Below the pieces are notes generated by a model, which made no database searches, was not told the DNA's origin, and saw only the letters and a list, made by a program, of their open reading frames with translations. From Gp7-AA6 sp036001245 (GTDB taxonomy: Bacteria > Acidobacteriota > Thermoanaerobaculia > UBA5066 > Gp7-AA6): a stretch of 37,366 nt of DNA. Location of the stretch: NCBI GenBank assembly GCA_036001245.1, contig DASYUL010000020.1:1-37366 (forward strand), in the 5' to 3' direction. Shown here piece by piece: positions 16,340 through 24,146 of this stretch; position 1 is the stretch's first letter, and every line of letters starts with the position of its first letter. The position numbers and the translations under genes are program-made.

Positions 16340-17848
16340 ATGACCGATTCCGCGGTGGCCGATCGCGCCCCGACCGATTCGCGCTCTTCGTCGAGAGACG
16401 TCGAGGTGCTGCGTAACTACGTCGGCGGTCGGTGGGTCGAGTCGCGCACGCGCGAATATCTCGACGTCTACAACCCCGCGCGGGGCGAAGTGATCGCGCG
16501 GACGCCGCTCTCGACGGCCGAAGACCTCGACGCCGCCGTCGCCGCGGCGAACAAGGTGTTCCCGGAGTGGCGGGATACCCCGGCGGTCGTCCGCTCTCGC
16601 GCCATGTTCCGCTTCAAGCAGCTCCTCGAGGAGAACTTCGAGGAGATCGCACGGACCGTCACGACCGAGCACGGCAAGACGATCGACGAGGCGCGCGGCA
16701 GCGTGCGGCGCGGGATCGAGTGCGTCGAGGTCGCCTGCGGCACGCCGTCGCTCATGATGGGCTACGGCCTGGAGAACATCGCCTCGGGCATCGACTGCAA
16801 CGTCATCCGGCAGCCGGTCGGGGTGGTTGCCGCGATCGCCCCATTCAACTTCCCGGCGATGGTGCCGCTCTGGTTCCTCCCCTTTGCGGTCGCCACGGGC
16901 AACCCCATCATCGTCAAGCCCTCCGAGCAGGTGCCGCTGTCCCAGCGGCTGATGTTTCGTCTGCTCGAAAAGTGCGACCTGCCGCCAGGAGTCGTCAGCC
17001 TCGTCAACGGAGGGCGCGAGGTCGTCGAAGCGATCTGCGACCATCCGGAGATTCGCGCCGTCTCGTTCGTGGGGTCGACCCCGGTCGCGCGTGCGGTCTG
17101 GCGCCGCGCGACCCACACGGGCAAGCGGGTTCAGGCGCTCGGCGGCGCGAAGAACTTCATCGTGGTGATGCCCGACGCCGACTGGGACCGCTCCATTTCC
17201 GTGATCACCGAGTCGTTCTACGGGTGTGCCGGCGAGCGGTGCCTCGCGGGAAGCGTGCTCGTGCCGGTCGGAGAGGCGCACGGCGAGGCGCGCGACCGGA
17301 TGGCGGAATCCGCGAAGGCGCTCAAGGTCGGTGACGGCATGGAGAGCGGCGTCTCGATGGGCCCGGTCATCACCGCCCGCCACCGGGAAAAGGTGCTCGG
17401 GTACATCGAGAAGGGCGTCGACGAGGGGGCGAAGCTCGTCGTCGACGGGCGAAACCTGTCCGTCGCGGGTCACGAGAAGGGTTTCTTCCTGGGTCCGACG
17501 CTCTTCGACGACGTGAAGCCCTCGATGGCGATCGGGCACGAGGAGATCTTCGGCCCCGTCGCCGCGATCACTCCCGTGAAGAGCCTGGGCGAGGCGATCG
17601 AGGTGATGCACGCTCACCCCAACGCGAACGCCACCTCCATCTTTACGACGAGCGGCAAGGCGGCGCGGGAGTTCGCGCGGCTGGCGTCCGCGTCGATGGT
17701 CGGAGTGAACATCGGGGTGGCCGCGCCGATGGCGTACTTCCCGTTCGGCGGGTCGAAGGACAGCTTCTTCGGGGATCTGAAGGTGCACGGAAGGGATGCC
17801 TACGAGTTCTACACCGATAAGAAAGTCGTCATTTCGAGATGGTTTTGA
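16340..17848 (+). CDS. mmsA: CoA-acylating (methyl)malonate-semialdehyde dehydrogenase
   Basis: MmsA oxidises malonate semialdehyde to acetyl-CoA, or methylmalonate semialdehyde to propionyl-CoA, using NAD and CoA. The 502-residue protein has the ALDH fold: APFNFPAMVP, KPSEQVPLSQ and the VGSTPVA cofactor motif. The catalytic Cys lies in GERCLAG (C301), as in MMSDH. C-terminal FGGSKDSFFGDLKVHG is specific to the MMSDH group. The ATG at 16340 has GAGGGGG before it; the frame is open for 20 codons upstream but these are encoded by a palindrome. As first gene of the pyrimidine catabolism operon it would finish beta-alanine and beta-aminoisobutyrate breakdown. Confidence 0.94.
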   Translation: MTDSAVADRAPTDSRSSSRDVEVLRNYVGGRWVESRTREYLDVYNPARGEVIARTPLSTAEDLDAAVAAANKVFPEWRDTPAVVRSRAMFRFKQLLEENFEEIARTVTTEHGKTIDEARGSVRRGIECVEVACGTPSLMMGYGLENIASGIDCNVIRQPVGVVAAIAPFNFPAMVPLWFLPFAVATGNPIIVKPSEQVPLSQRLMFRLLEKCDLPPGVVSLVNGGREVVEAICDHPEIRAVSFVGSTPVARAVWRRATHTGKRVQALGGAKNFIVVMPDADWDRSISVITESFYGCAGERCLAGSVLVPVGEAHGEARDRMAESAKALKVGDGMESGVSMGPVITARHREKVLGYIEKGVDEGAKLVVDGRNLSVAGHEKGFFLGPTLFDDVKPSMAIGHEEIFGPVAAITPVKSLGEAIEVMHAHPNANATSIFTTSGKAAREFARLASASMVGVNIGVAAPMAYFPFGGSKDSFFGDLKVHGRDAYEFYTDKKVVISRWF

Positions 17849-17921
17849 AGCCCTCCTTTGAAAGTTCCGTCCGCCGGTCGCGCAGCGACCGCCGCGGACC
17901 AGTCGTCATTTCGAGATGGTT
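17824..17921 (+). repeat. 21-base direct repeat flanking hairpin at mmsA 3' end
   Basis: AGTCGTCATTTCGAGATGGT plus one T occurs at 17824-17844, within the last codons of mmsA, and again at 17901-17921, so the period is 77 bases. The family B hairpin (17869-17899) lies between the copies. This looks like a duplication of the mmsA 3' end or a target-site duplication around an inserted element. Confidence 0.8.
17869..17899 (+). repeat. Hairpin repeat, family B copy 2
   Basis: Same 31-base layout as 14075-14105: outer arms GTCCGC and GCGGAC, inner arms CGGTCGC and GCGACCG, loop GCA. Compared with copy 1 the inner stem differs by a paired T-A to G-C change, so pairing is conserved. TTTGAA precedes it here also (17857-17862). 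Confidence 0.78.
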
Positions 17922-17950
17922 CTAGCTTTCCGCGCGAGCAAGGAGTCTTG

Positions 17951-18823
17951 ATGCCTCGAAAAGTTCTTGGCGGTCTCATTCAATGCGCGACTCCCACGAG
18001 CGATCCGTCCCTGCCGATCGAGCAGGTCCGCGAGGACGCGATCGCGCGCCACATCCCGCTCATCGAAGAGGCAGGGAAGAAGGGCGTCCAGATCCTCGGC
18101 CTTCAGGAGATCTTCAACGGCCCGTACTTCTGCCCGTCGCAGGACCCGCACTGGTACGACATGGCGGAGCCGGTGCCCGGCCCGACGACCGAACGGATGG
18201 CGGAGTACGCGAAGAAGTACCGGATGGCGATGGTCGTGCCGGTCTATGAGCGCGAGCAGGCGGGCGTGTACTACAACACCGCCGCCGTGTACGACGCGGA
18301 CGGCGCGTACCTCGGCAAGTACCGCAAGAACCACATCCCCCACACGTCCGGCTTCTGGGAGAAGTACTTCTTCAAGCCGGGCAACCTCGGCTACCCCGTC
18401 TTCCAGACGCGCTACGCGAAGGTCGGTGTGTACATCTGTTACGACCGCCACTTTCCGGAGGGCGCGCGGCTCCTCGGGTTGAACGGCGCCGAAATCGTCT
18501 TCAATCCGTCGGCGACGGTGAAGGGCCTCTCGCAATATCTCTGGAAGCTCGAGCAGCCGGCGCACGCCGTCGCAAACGGCTACTTCATGGCGTGCAGCAA
18601 CCGCGTCGGGGTCGAGGCGCCCTGGAACCTCGGGCAATTCTACGGCTCGTCGTACTTCGTCGACCCGCGCGGCAACTTTCTCGCGGTCGGCTCCGAAGAC
18701 AAGGACGAGCTCGTGGTCGCGGAGATGGACCTCGACATGATCGAAGAGGTTCGCCGCGTGTGGCAGTTCTTCCGCGACCGGCGTCCCGAGACCTACCAGC
18801 CGATGGCCGAGATCCGCGCTTGA
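17951..18823 (+). CDS. pydC: Beta-ureidopropionase (N-carbamoyl-beta-alanine amidohydrolase)
   Basis: This enzyme hydrolyses N-carbamoyl-beta-alanine to beta-alanine, CO2 and ammonia, the third step of reductive pyrimidine breakdown. The 290-residue nitrilase-superfamily protein has the catalytic triad: E53 in LQEIFNGPYF, K126 in YRKNHIPH and C163 in YICYDRHFPE. The FNGPYF and TSGFWEKYFFKPG segments are typical of beta-ureidopropionase. The ATG has an AAGGAG site 6 to 7 bases before it; the frame is open upstream but reads through repeats. The gene overlaps the next one by four bases (TTGA). The symbol is by analogy. Confidence 0.92.
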   Translation: MPRKVLGGLIQCATPTSDPSLPIEQVREDAIARHIPLIEEAGKKGVQILGLQEIFNGPYFCPSQDPHWYDMAEPVPGPTTERMAEYAKKYRMAMVVPVYEREQAGVYYNTAAVYDADGAYLGKYRKNHIPHTSGFWEKYFFKPGNLGYPVFQTRYAKVGVYICYDRHFPEGARLLGLNGAEIVFNPSATVKGLSQYLWKLEQPAHAVANGYFMACSNRVGVEAPWNLGQFYGSSYFVDPRGNFLAVGSEDKDELVVAEMDLDMIEEVRRVWQFFRDRRPETYQPMAEIRA

Positions 18824-20217
18824 AGACCCTGATCCGCGGGGGCACGGTCGTGACCGCGACAGACCAGTACCGCGGCGATGTCCTGATCGAGGACGCAAAG
18901 ATCGTGGCCATAGCCACGAATGTGGATCTGACCCCCTTCGGGGATCAGACCCTGGACCGCGTCATCGACGCCTCCGGAAAGTCCGTCATCCCCGGCGGAA
19001 TCGACGTCCACACCCATCTCGACATGCCGTTCGGCGGCACGACGTCGGCCGACGACTTCGAGTCCGGCACGATCGCTGCGGCTCACGGCGGCACGACCTC
19101 GGTCGTCGACTTCGCGATCCAGTACCGCGGCCAGACGCTGCGCCACGCGCTCGACGCCTGGATGGCGAAGGCCGACGGGAAGGCGGCGATCGACTACGGC
19201 TTTCACATGATCGTCACCGACCTGAACGACTCGGTCGAGAGCGAGATGGACGCGCTCGTGCGCGAAGGGGTGACGTCGTTCAAGCTCTTCATGGCGTACC
19301 CGGGCGTCTTCATGCTGGACGACGCGTCGATCTTCAAGGCGCTCCTCCGCACGGGGCAGAACGGCGGAACGATCTGCATGCACGCCGAGAACGGCGGCGT
19401 CATCGACGTGCTCGTGAAGAAGGCGCTCGCCGAGGGGAAGACCGCGCCGAAGTACCACGCGCTCACGCGCCCGGCGCGCGCCGAGGCCGAGGCGACGCAC
19501 CGCGCGATCGCTCTGGCCGAGATCGCCGGCGTGCCGATCTACATCGTGCACCTCTCGGCGGCGGAGGCCCTCGAGATGGTCACCGCGGCGCGCGACCGCG
19601 GCCTGCCGGCCTACGCGGAGACGTGCCCGCAGTACCTCTTTCTCTCCTACGACAACTACGAGGAGCCCGGCTTCGAGGGCGCGAAATACGTCATGAGCCC
19701 GCCCCTGCGTCCGAAGGAGACGCAGGACAAGCTCTGGCGTGGGCTCGCGGGCGGCGACCTTCAGGCAGTTTCGACCGACCACTGCCCCTTCTGCATGAAG
19801 GAGCAGAAGGAGCTCGGCAAGGGAGATTTCTCGAAGATTCCCAACGGCGCGCCGGGCATCGAGACCCGGATGAGCCTCGTCTTCGACGGCGGCGTGCGCG
19901 CCGGGAAGATTTCGATGAACCGCTACGTCGAGCTCACGTCAACCTCGCCGGCGAAGATCTTCGGGCTCTTCCCGCGGAAGGGAACGATCGCGCCCGGCTC
20001 GGACGCGGACGTCGTCGTCTTCGATCCCAACAAGAGACAAACCCTGTCGGCGAAGACGCTGCACATGAAGGTGGACTACAACCCGTATGAGGGACGTGAG
20101 GTCACCGGGGTTTCCGAAACTGTTCTCTCGCGCGGCCGTGTGATCGTCGAGAACGGCAAGTTCACGGGACGGGCCGGCGCCGGCTCGTTTCTGAAGAGGA
20201 GTCCGAGGTCTGCATGA
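18820..20217 (+). CDS. hydA: Dihydropyrimidinase (D-hydantoinase family)
   Basis: Dihydropyrimidinase opens dihydrouracil to N-carbamoyl-beta-alanine. The 465-residue protein has the metal-binding HTH of IDVHTHLD (H64, H66). It also has the Lys in SFKLFMAYPG that is carbamylated in the family, the His residues of CMHAENGG and YIVHLSAAEA, and the Asp in STDHCPF. The start is TTG, overlapping the stop of the preceding gene (TTGA); the frame runs upstream into that gene only as a shadow. Residues about 35-45 (VDLTPFGDQTL) come from a palindromic element inserted in frame, in the N-terminal beta-sandwich before the first metal motif. The next gene overlaps it by four bases. Confidence 0.93.
   Translation: MKTLIRGGTVVTATDQYRGDVLIEDAKIVAIATNVDLTPFGDQTLDRVIDASGKSVIPGGIDVHTHLDMPFGGTTSADDFESGTIAAAHGGTTSVVDFAIQYRGQTLRHALDAWMAKADGKAAIDYGFHMIVTDLNDSVESEMDALVREGVTSFKLFMAYPGVFMLDDASIFKALLRTGQNGGTICMHAENGGVIDVLVKKALAEGKTAPKYHALTRPARAEAEATHRAIALAEIAGVPIYIVHLSAAEALEMVTAARDRGLPAYAETCPQYLFLSYDNYEEPGFEGAKYVMSPPLRPKETQDKLWRGLAGGDLQAVSTDHCPFCMKEQKELGKGDFSKIPNGAPGIETRMSLVFDGGVRAGKISMNRYVELTSTSPAKIFGLFPRKGTIAPGSDADVVVFDPNKRQTLSAKTLHMKVDYNPYEGREVTGVSETVLSRGRVIVENGKFTGRAGAGSFLKRSPRSA
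18924..18952 (+). repeat. REP-like palindrome inside hydA (family A)
   Basis: GGATCTGACCCCC, loop TTC, then GGGGATCAGACCC. The copy at 16285-16317 has the same core but one C fewer on the left and one G fewer on the right. It keeps the hydantoinase frame, encoding VDLTPFGDQTL. Confidence 0.78.
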
Positions 20218-21551
20218 GCACCACCGCCCGCGAAACCCGCCCCACGTCCGACCTGACCAGGACCGTCCGCGAAAAGCACAAGGAGTACCTCTTCCCGGCG
20301 ACGATCCAGTACTACCAGGAGCCCATCGTCGTCACCGACGCGAAGGGGCTCCGCGTCCGGGACGCCGACGGCAACGAGTACCTCGACTTCTTCGGCGGGA
20401 TCCTCACGGTCTCCGTCGGCCACGGGAACGAGAAGGTCAACGCCGCGATCAAGGCGCAGGTCGACCGCCTCTCGCACATCTCGACGCTCTACCCGACGCT
20501 GCCGGTCGTCGAGCTCGCGGAGCGGCTCGCGCGGATCGCGCCGGGCAAGCTCCGCCAGATGTGCTTCACCGCGTCCGGCACCGAAGCCGACGAGACCGCC
20601 GTGATGATGGCGGAGCTCTTCACGGGCCGGTCGGAAGTCATTGCGCTGCGCCACGGTTACTCGGGCCGCTCGACGCTCGCGCAGTCGCTGACGGCGCACT
20701 CCACCTGGCGCCCGCTCCCAACGAAGATCGCGGGCATCAAGCACGCGCCGACGCCGTACTGCTACCGCTGTCCGATGCACCTGACCTACCCGTCCTGCGG
20801 GATCGCCTGCGCCAACGACATCGAGGACATCATCCGCACGACGACGACCGGGCGCGTTTCGGCTTTCCTCGCGGAGCCGATCCAGGGGGTCGGCGGATTC
20901 ATCACTCCGCCGCCGGAGTACTTCGAGGCCGCGGTCGGCATCGTCCGTAAATACGGCGGCGTCTTCATCTGTGACGAGGTGCAGACCGGCTTCGGCCGCA
21001 CCGGAACGAAGATGTGGGGGATCGAGCACTGGGGAGTCGAGCCCGAGATCATGACGATGGCGAAGGGCGTCGCGAACGGACTACCCCTCGGAGTCACGAT
21101 CTGCACGCCCGAGATCGCGGCGTCCTTGAAGTCGCTCACGATCTCGACGTTCGGCGGGAACCCCGTCTCCTGCGCCGCCGCCAACGCGACCGTGCAGTTC
21201 ATCGAGGAAGAGAACCTGCCCGCCAACGCCGAAGCGATGGGACGGCTCCTGCGCGCGGGGCTCGAGGAGCTGAAGCGCCGCTTTCCGAAGAACCTCGGGG
21301 ACGTCCGTGGCATGGGGCTCATGCAGGCGGTGGAGCTCGTCGTCGACGAGACGGCCGGCGACCGCACGCCCGAGAAGCAACTGACCAACCGGATCTTCGA
21401 GGAGGCGCGCAAGCACGGACTGCTCATCGGCAAGGGCGGCCTAGACGGAAACGCGTTCCGCATCGCGCCGGCACTGACCGTCAAAGCGTCGGAAATCGAC
21501 GAGGCACTTTCGATTCTTCGCGAATCTTTCGAATCAGCCGGAGCCAGCTGA
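20214..21551 (+). CDS. Class III aminotransferase, AGXT2-like, probable beta-alanine aminotransferase
   Basis: A PLP enzyme that would move the amino group of beta-alanine to pyruvate or another oxo acid, giving malonate semialdehyde. The 445-residue protein has FTASGTEADETA, the CDEVQTGFGRTG motif and the PLP lysine in MAKGVANGLPLG (K284). It also has AGXT2-like segments TPYCYRCP and CANDIEDII. The ATG overlaps the hydA stop (ATGA). Substrate is inferred from position between dihydropyrimidinase and preA and from mmsA in the same operon. An alanine-glyoxylate or 4-aminobutyrate role cannot be excluded. Confidence 0.88.
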   Translation: MSTTARETRPTSDLTRTVREKHKEYLFPATIQYYQEPIVVTDAKGLRVRDADGNEYLDFFGGILTVSVGHGNEKVNAAIKAQVDRLSHISTLYPTLPVVELAERLARIAPGKLRQMCFTASGTEADETAVMMAELFTGRSEVIALRHGYSGRSTLAQSLTAHSTWRPLPTKIAGIKHAPTPYCYRCPMHLTYPSCGIACANDIEDIIRTTTTGRVSAFLAEPIQGVGGFITPPPEYFEAAVGIVRKYGGVFICDEVQTGFGRTGTKMWGIEHWGVEPEIMTMAKGVANGLPLGVTICTPEIAASLKSLTISTFGGNPVSCAAANATVQFIEEENLPANAEAMGRLLRAGLEELKRRFPKNLGDVRGMGLMQAVELVVDETAGDRTPEKQLTNRIFEEARKHGLLIGKGGLDGNAFRIAPALTVKASEIDEALSILRESFESAGAS

Positions 21552-21567
21552 GAGCCTTGGAGGCTTT

Positions 21568-22695
21568 ATGACCGCCGACCTTTCCGTCACCTTCACCGGT
21601 ATCAAATTCGAGAATCCGTTCCTGCTCTCTTCGGCACCGCCGACGGAGTCGGAATCGAACATCCTGCGCGCCTTCGAGTCGGGCTGGGCGGGGGTCGTGA
21701 CGAAGACGATCGGCGTCCACCCCGTCGTGAACGTGAAGGGTCCGAAGACGAACTTCATGCGGACCGATCCGACGTCGGGTCACATCTCGATGAAGAAGAA
21801 ACCGGGCACCGCGCTCCACTCGTCGTGGAACTGGGAGCTCATCTCCGACAAGCCGCTCGACTGGTGGATCGGACGCCTCGGCCGGATCAAGAAGGCGCAT
21901 CCCACGAAGGTCCTCATCGCGTCGATCATGGCGGGCTCGGGCTCCGACGAGGAGCTCCGGCACTGGCAGACGCTCGCGAAATCGTGCCAGGAAGACGGCG
22001 CCGACGCGCTCGAGCTGAATCTCTCCTGCCCGCACATGGACCGTCCGGACATGGGCTCGAACATCGGGAAAGACGACGAGCTCATCTCCGTCGTCACGCA
22101 GGTCGTCAAGGAAGTCGCGACCGTCCCGGTGTGGGCGAAGCTGACGCCGTCGACGACCGACATCGTCGTCGAGGCGCGCGGAGCGTTCCTCGGAGGCGCC
22201 GACGCGATTTCGTCCTCGAACACGTTCACGTCGCTGCCGGTCATCGATCCGGAGACGCTCGAGTTCGAGATGAACGTCGAGGGCCTCGTGTCGACCGGCG
22301 GTCTCGGTGGGCCCGCGATCCTGCCGCTCTCGCTGGCGAAGATGGCGCAGATGACGGGCGCGTTACCGGACAAGGAGTTCTCGGGGATCGGCGGCATCGC
22401 CGAGTTCGCGCACGCGCTCAACTACTTCCTGCTCGGTTGCGGGACCGTCCAGGTGTGCACCGCCGCGATGCTCGACCACGCGGTCGGACCGAACGTGATC
22501 AAGAGCCTCATCGTGGGCATGGAAGAGTTCTTCGAGAAGAACGCCCACCGCGGCTGGACGAACATCGAGGACGTCCGCGGGCTGCGCCGCAACCGCATCG
22601 TGCCGCACTCGCAGATCAAGCGGCCCGACGAGTCTCACTACCACGGCGGCTACGAGAGCGAGGCGCCCGATGCGGCGGCGAAGTCCGCAAAATGA
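21568..22695 (+). CDS. preA: PreA-like dihydropyrimidine dehydrogenase, catalytic domain only
   Basis: PreA reduces uracil or thymine to the dihydro form, using FMN in a dihydroorotate-dehydrogenase-like barrel. The 375-residue protein has NPFLLSSAPPTES, GWAGVVTKTIG, the catalytic Cys in LNLSCPHMDRPDMG (C154) and the FMN-binding SGIGGIAEF and GCGTVQVCTA segments. It ends after NRIVPHSQIKRPDESHYHGG without the C-terminal ferredoxin-like domain of two CxxCxxC clusters that E. coli PreA has, and no preT lies in the window. Either a separate electron donor exists or this is a variant. GGAGG lies before the ATG. It is the last gene of the operon. Confidence 0.88.
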   Translation: MTADLSVTFTGIKFENPFLLSSAPPTESESNILRAFESGWAGVVTKTIGVHPVVNVKGPKTNFMRTDPTSGHISMKKKPGTALHSSWNWELISDKPLDWWIGRLGRIKKAHPTKVLIASIMAGSGSDEELRHWQTLAKSCQEDGADALELNLSCPHMDRPDMGSNIGKDDELISVVTQVVKEVATVPVWAKLTPSTTDIVVEARGAFLGGADAISSSNTFTSLPVIDPETLEFEMNVEGLVSTGGLGGPAILPLSLAKMAQMTGALPDKEFSGIGGIAEFAHALNYFLLGCGTVQVCTAAMLDHAVGPNVIKSLIVGMEEFFEKNAHRGWTNIEDVRGLRRNRIVPHSQIKRPDESHYHGGYESEAPDAAAKSAK

Positions 22696-22787
22696 GAGGA
22701 CGAGGAGATTCGCGCGCTGCTCAAAAGCACGGCCGACCGGGCGGCCTGATCCGGCAGCTCAAGCGCTAGAATCGACGCGAGCCGAAC

Positions 22788-23015
22788 ATGACCGAGATTG
22801 CGCCCAGGATTGTCGTGGACGAGACCGTCCGGTTCGGAAAACCCGTGATCGCGGGCACACGCGTCCCGGTCGACCTCGTCATCGGAAAGCTTGCCGGAGG
22901 CCTGACGATCGAGCAGGTCATGGAGGAATACGAGCTTTCCCGCGAAGATGTCCTCGCGGCGCTCGCCTATGCCGCGCGCTCTGTCGGCGACGAATTGATC
23001 CGGCCGGTGAGGTAG
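22788..23015 (+). CDS. DUF433 antitoxin
   Basis: A 75-residue protein of the DUF433 family: RIVVDETVRFGKPVIAGTRV, then the helix-turn-helix part LTIEQVMEEYELSREDVLAAL. DUF433 proteins usually precede a DUF5615 PIN-like toxin, as in the VapBC45-type pair, and are thought to bind both toxin and promoter. Here the partner follows in the same reading frame, separated by only the TAG stop. The ATG starts 92 bases after preA. Family assignment is firm; the antitoxin role is by family analogy. Confidence 0.85.
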   Translation: MTEIAPRIVVDETVRFGKPVIAGTRVPVDLVIGKLAGGLTIEQVMEEYELSREDVLAALAYAARSVGDELIRPVR

Positions 23016-23018
23016 AGC

Positions 23019-23378
23019 AGGCGCGTCCTCCTCGACGAGGACTTGCCCCGATCCCTGGCGAGACGGCTGCGCGCGGCGGGCTTTGACGTCGCCGAGGTTC
23101 GCGACGTCGGTTTGCGCGGGCAGTCCGACGAAACCGTTTTTATCTACGCTCAGGCGAACCGTTTCGTGCTACTGACTGCCGACGTCGGGCTCGGCACTTT
23201 GCTCCGGTTTCCTCTCCGTACCCACCCTGGCATCGTGGTGGTTCGCTTTCCAAACGAGATCTCGCACGAGGCCATGAACGATGCGATCCTGACCGCGCTC
23301 GAGAATACGGATCACCAGGAGATGGTAGGTCACATCTTGATCATCGAACCCCGAAGAGTTCGGCTCAGGCGAGGGTGA
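23019..23378 (+). pseudogene. DUF5615 PIN-like toxin with lost start codon
   Basis: DUF5615 proteins are PIN-like nucleases that begin with a catalytic segment of the form M-x-V/I-LLDEDLP. Here that segment reads RVLLDEDLPRSLARRL but its first codon is AGG (23019-23021), not ATG. Between the antitoxin TAG and residue LP there is no ATG, GTG, TTG or CTG. The first possible start is TTG at 23043, which would drop the LLDED acid residues. A GAGGTAG ribosome site lies at the correct distance before 23019, so one base change probably destroyed ATG. The rest, to RRVRLRRG, is intact (about 115 residues). A sequencing error would also explain it. Confidence 0.75.
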
Positions 23379-23381
23379 AAC

Positions 23382-23723
23382 GTGGGCAAGGGAGACGACC
23401 GTGAGTTCTCGTTCAGGGGGTGGCTTGCGCTGACGCGAGCAGAGAAGCGCAAGGTCATTTCAGGCTGGGACCCGAAACGCCCTGAGACCGGCGAGGAGAC
23501 GCGTGCTGCCATACTGGCCGGCTTTGGCGAATCACACCCTCGACTTCTCCACGATGCCTCGGCGGGCACCGCCTACTTCAGCGTCGCAGGATGGAGCATC
23601 GTCGTCGTGGTAACCGACCGATCTGTTCGCGTACCCCGCGCTTTCGATGTCTTTCCCGTAATCAAGGGGATCGCGAAAAGGGCCGATGCCTCCTGGAGAT
23701 CAGTCGCGTGGCAGAGCCGCTAG
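23382..23723 (+). CDS. Orphan hypothetical protein
   Basis: A 113-residue protein with a GTG start four bases after the toxin stop. It begins with a basic/acidic segment (GKGDDREFSFRGWLALTRAEKRKVI), followed by TGEETRAAILAGFGESHPRLL and a strand pair SVAGWSIVVVVTDRSVRVPRAF. No signal, membrane segment or known family was recognised. Its position after the DUF433/DUF5615 pair suggests it belongs to the same small accessory cluster. The 3' end overlaps the start of the next, decayed ORF. Coding status is probable but unproved. Confidence 0.5.
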   Translation: MGKGDDREFSFRGWLALTRAEKRKVISGWDPKRPETGEETRAAILAGFGESHPRLLHDASAGTAYFSVAGWSIVVVVTDRSVRVPRAFDVFPVIKGIAKRADASWRSVAWQSR

Positions 23724-24136
23724 CCAGACGCCCGCCCGTCGCCCCGCTCAAAGGCATCGGCTTCGACCTGCTGCTGGTCCTCGGCTTCGCGTTCGACGCG
23801 CAGGCGAGCGAAGTGGCGAAAGAGATCCCCCCGAAGGACCTGAAACCCCAGGACGGCTTCGTCGCCGAATGGTATGACAAAGAGCGCTTCTTCGTCCGGC
23901 ACGCCTATTTCACCGGCGCCGGCGACCCGTATGAAAAGCTAAAGCGCGCCCTGCGCGCCGAGGTGGACGAGGCGGCGTGCGCCAGCCTCTACTCGACCGT
24001 TAGCCGTCCGTTCGACCCGCCGGAGACCGGCAAGATCGCCGTCAAGGTGATCAACGACTACGGCGACGAGGTCCTGAAGGTGTTCGAGGTTCCCGGCGCC
24101 GCAACTTCCGCGTCCGTAGCGCGTACGAGCGCCTGA
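23708..24136 (+). pseudogene. Remnant of adenine-specific DNA methyltransferase C-terminus
   Basis: The frame holds two blocks typical of the C-terminal end of a large type III/Mod-like DNA methylase. GFDLLLVLGFAFDAQA comes first (about 23757). Then, after a short joint, FFVRHAYFTGAGDPYEKLKR, a SRPFDPPETGKIAVKV block and a GDEVLKVFEV ending. In full proteins these are separated by about 80 residues and preceded by the catalytic domain (no DPPY/NPPY here). So this is an internally deleted tail without catalytic motifs. The nominal start (GTG or an upstream ATG) lies inside the previous gene and is not natural. Family recall is from memory. Confidence 0.6.
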
Positions 24137-24146
24137 GGAGAGTTAA

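Noticed and set aside
16285..16340. Upstream ATG of the mmsA frame as the true start
   Set aside because: The added residues are encoded by a palindrome; the ATG at 16340 has a strong ribosome site and fits the family length.
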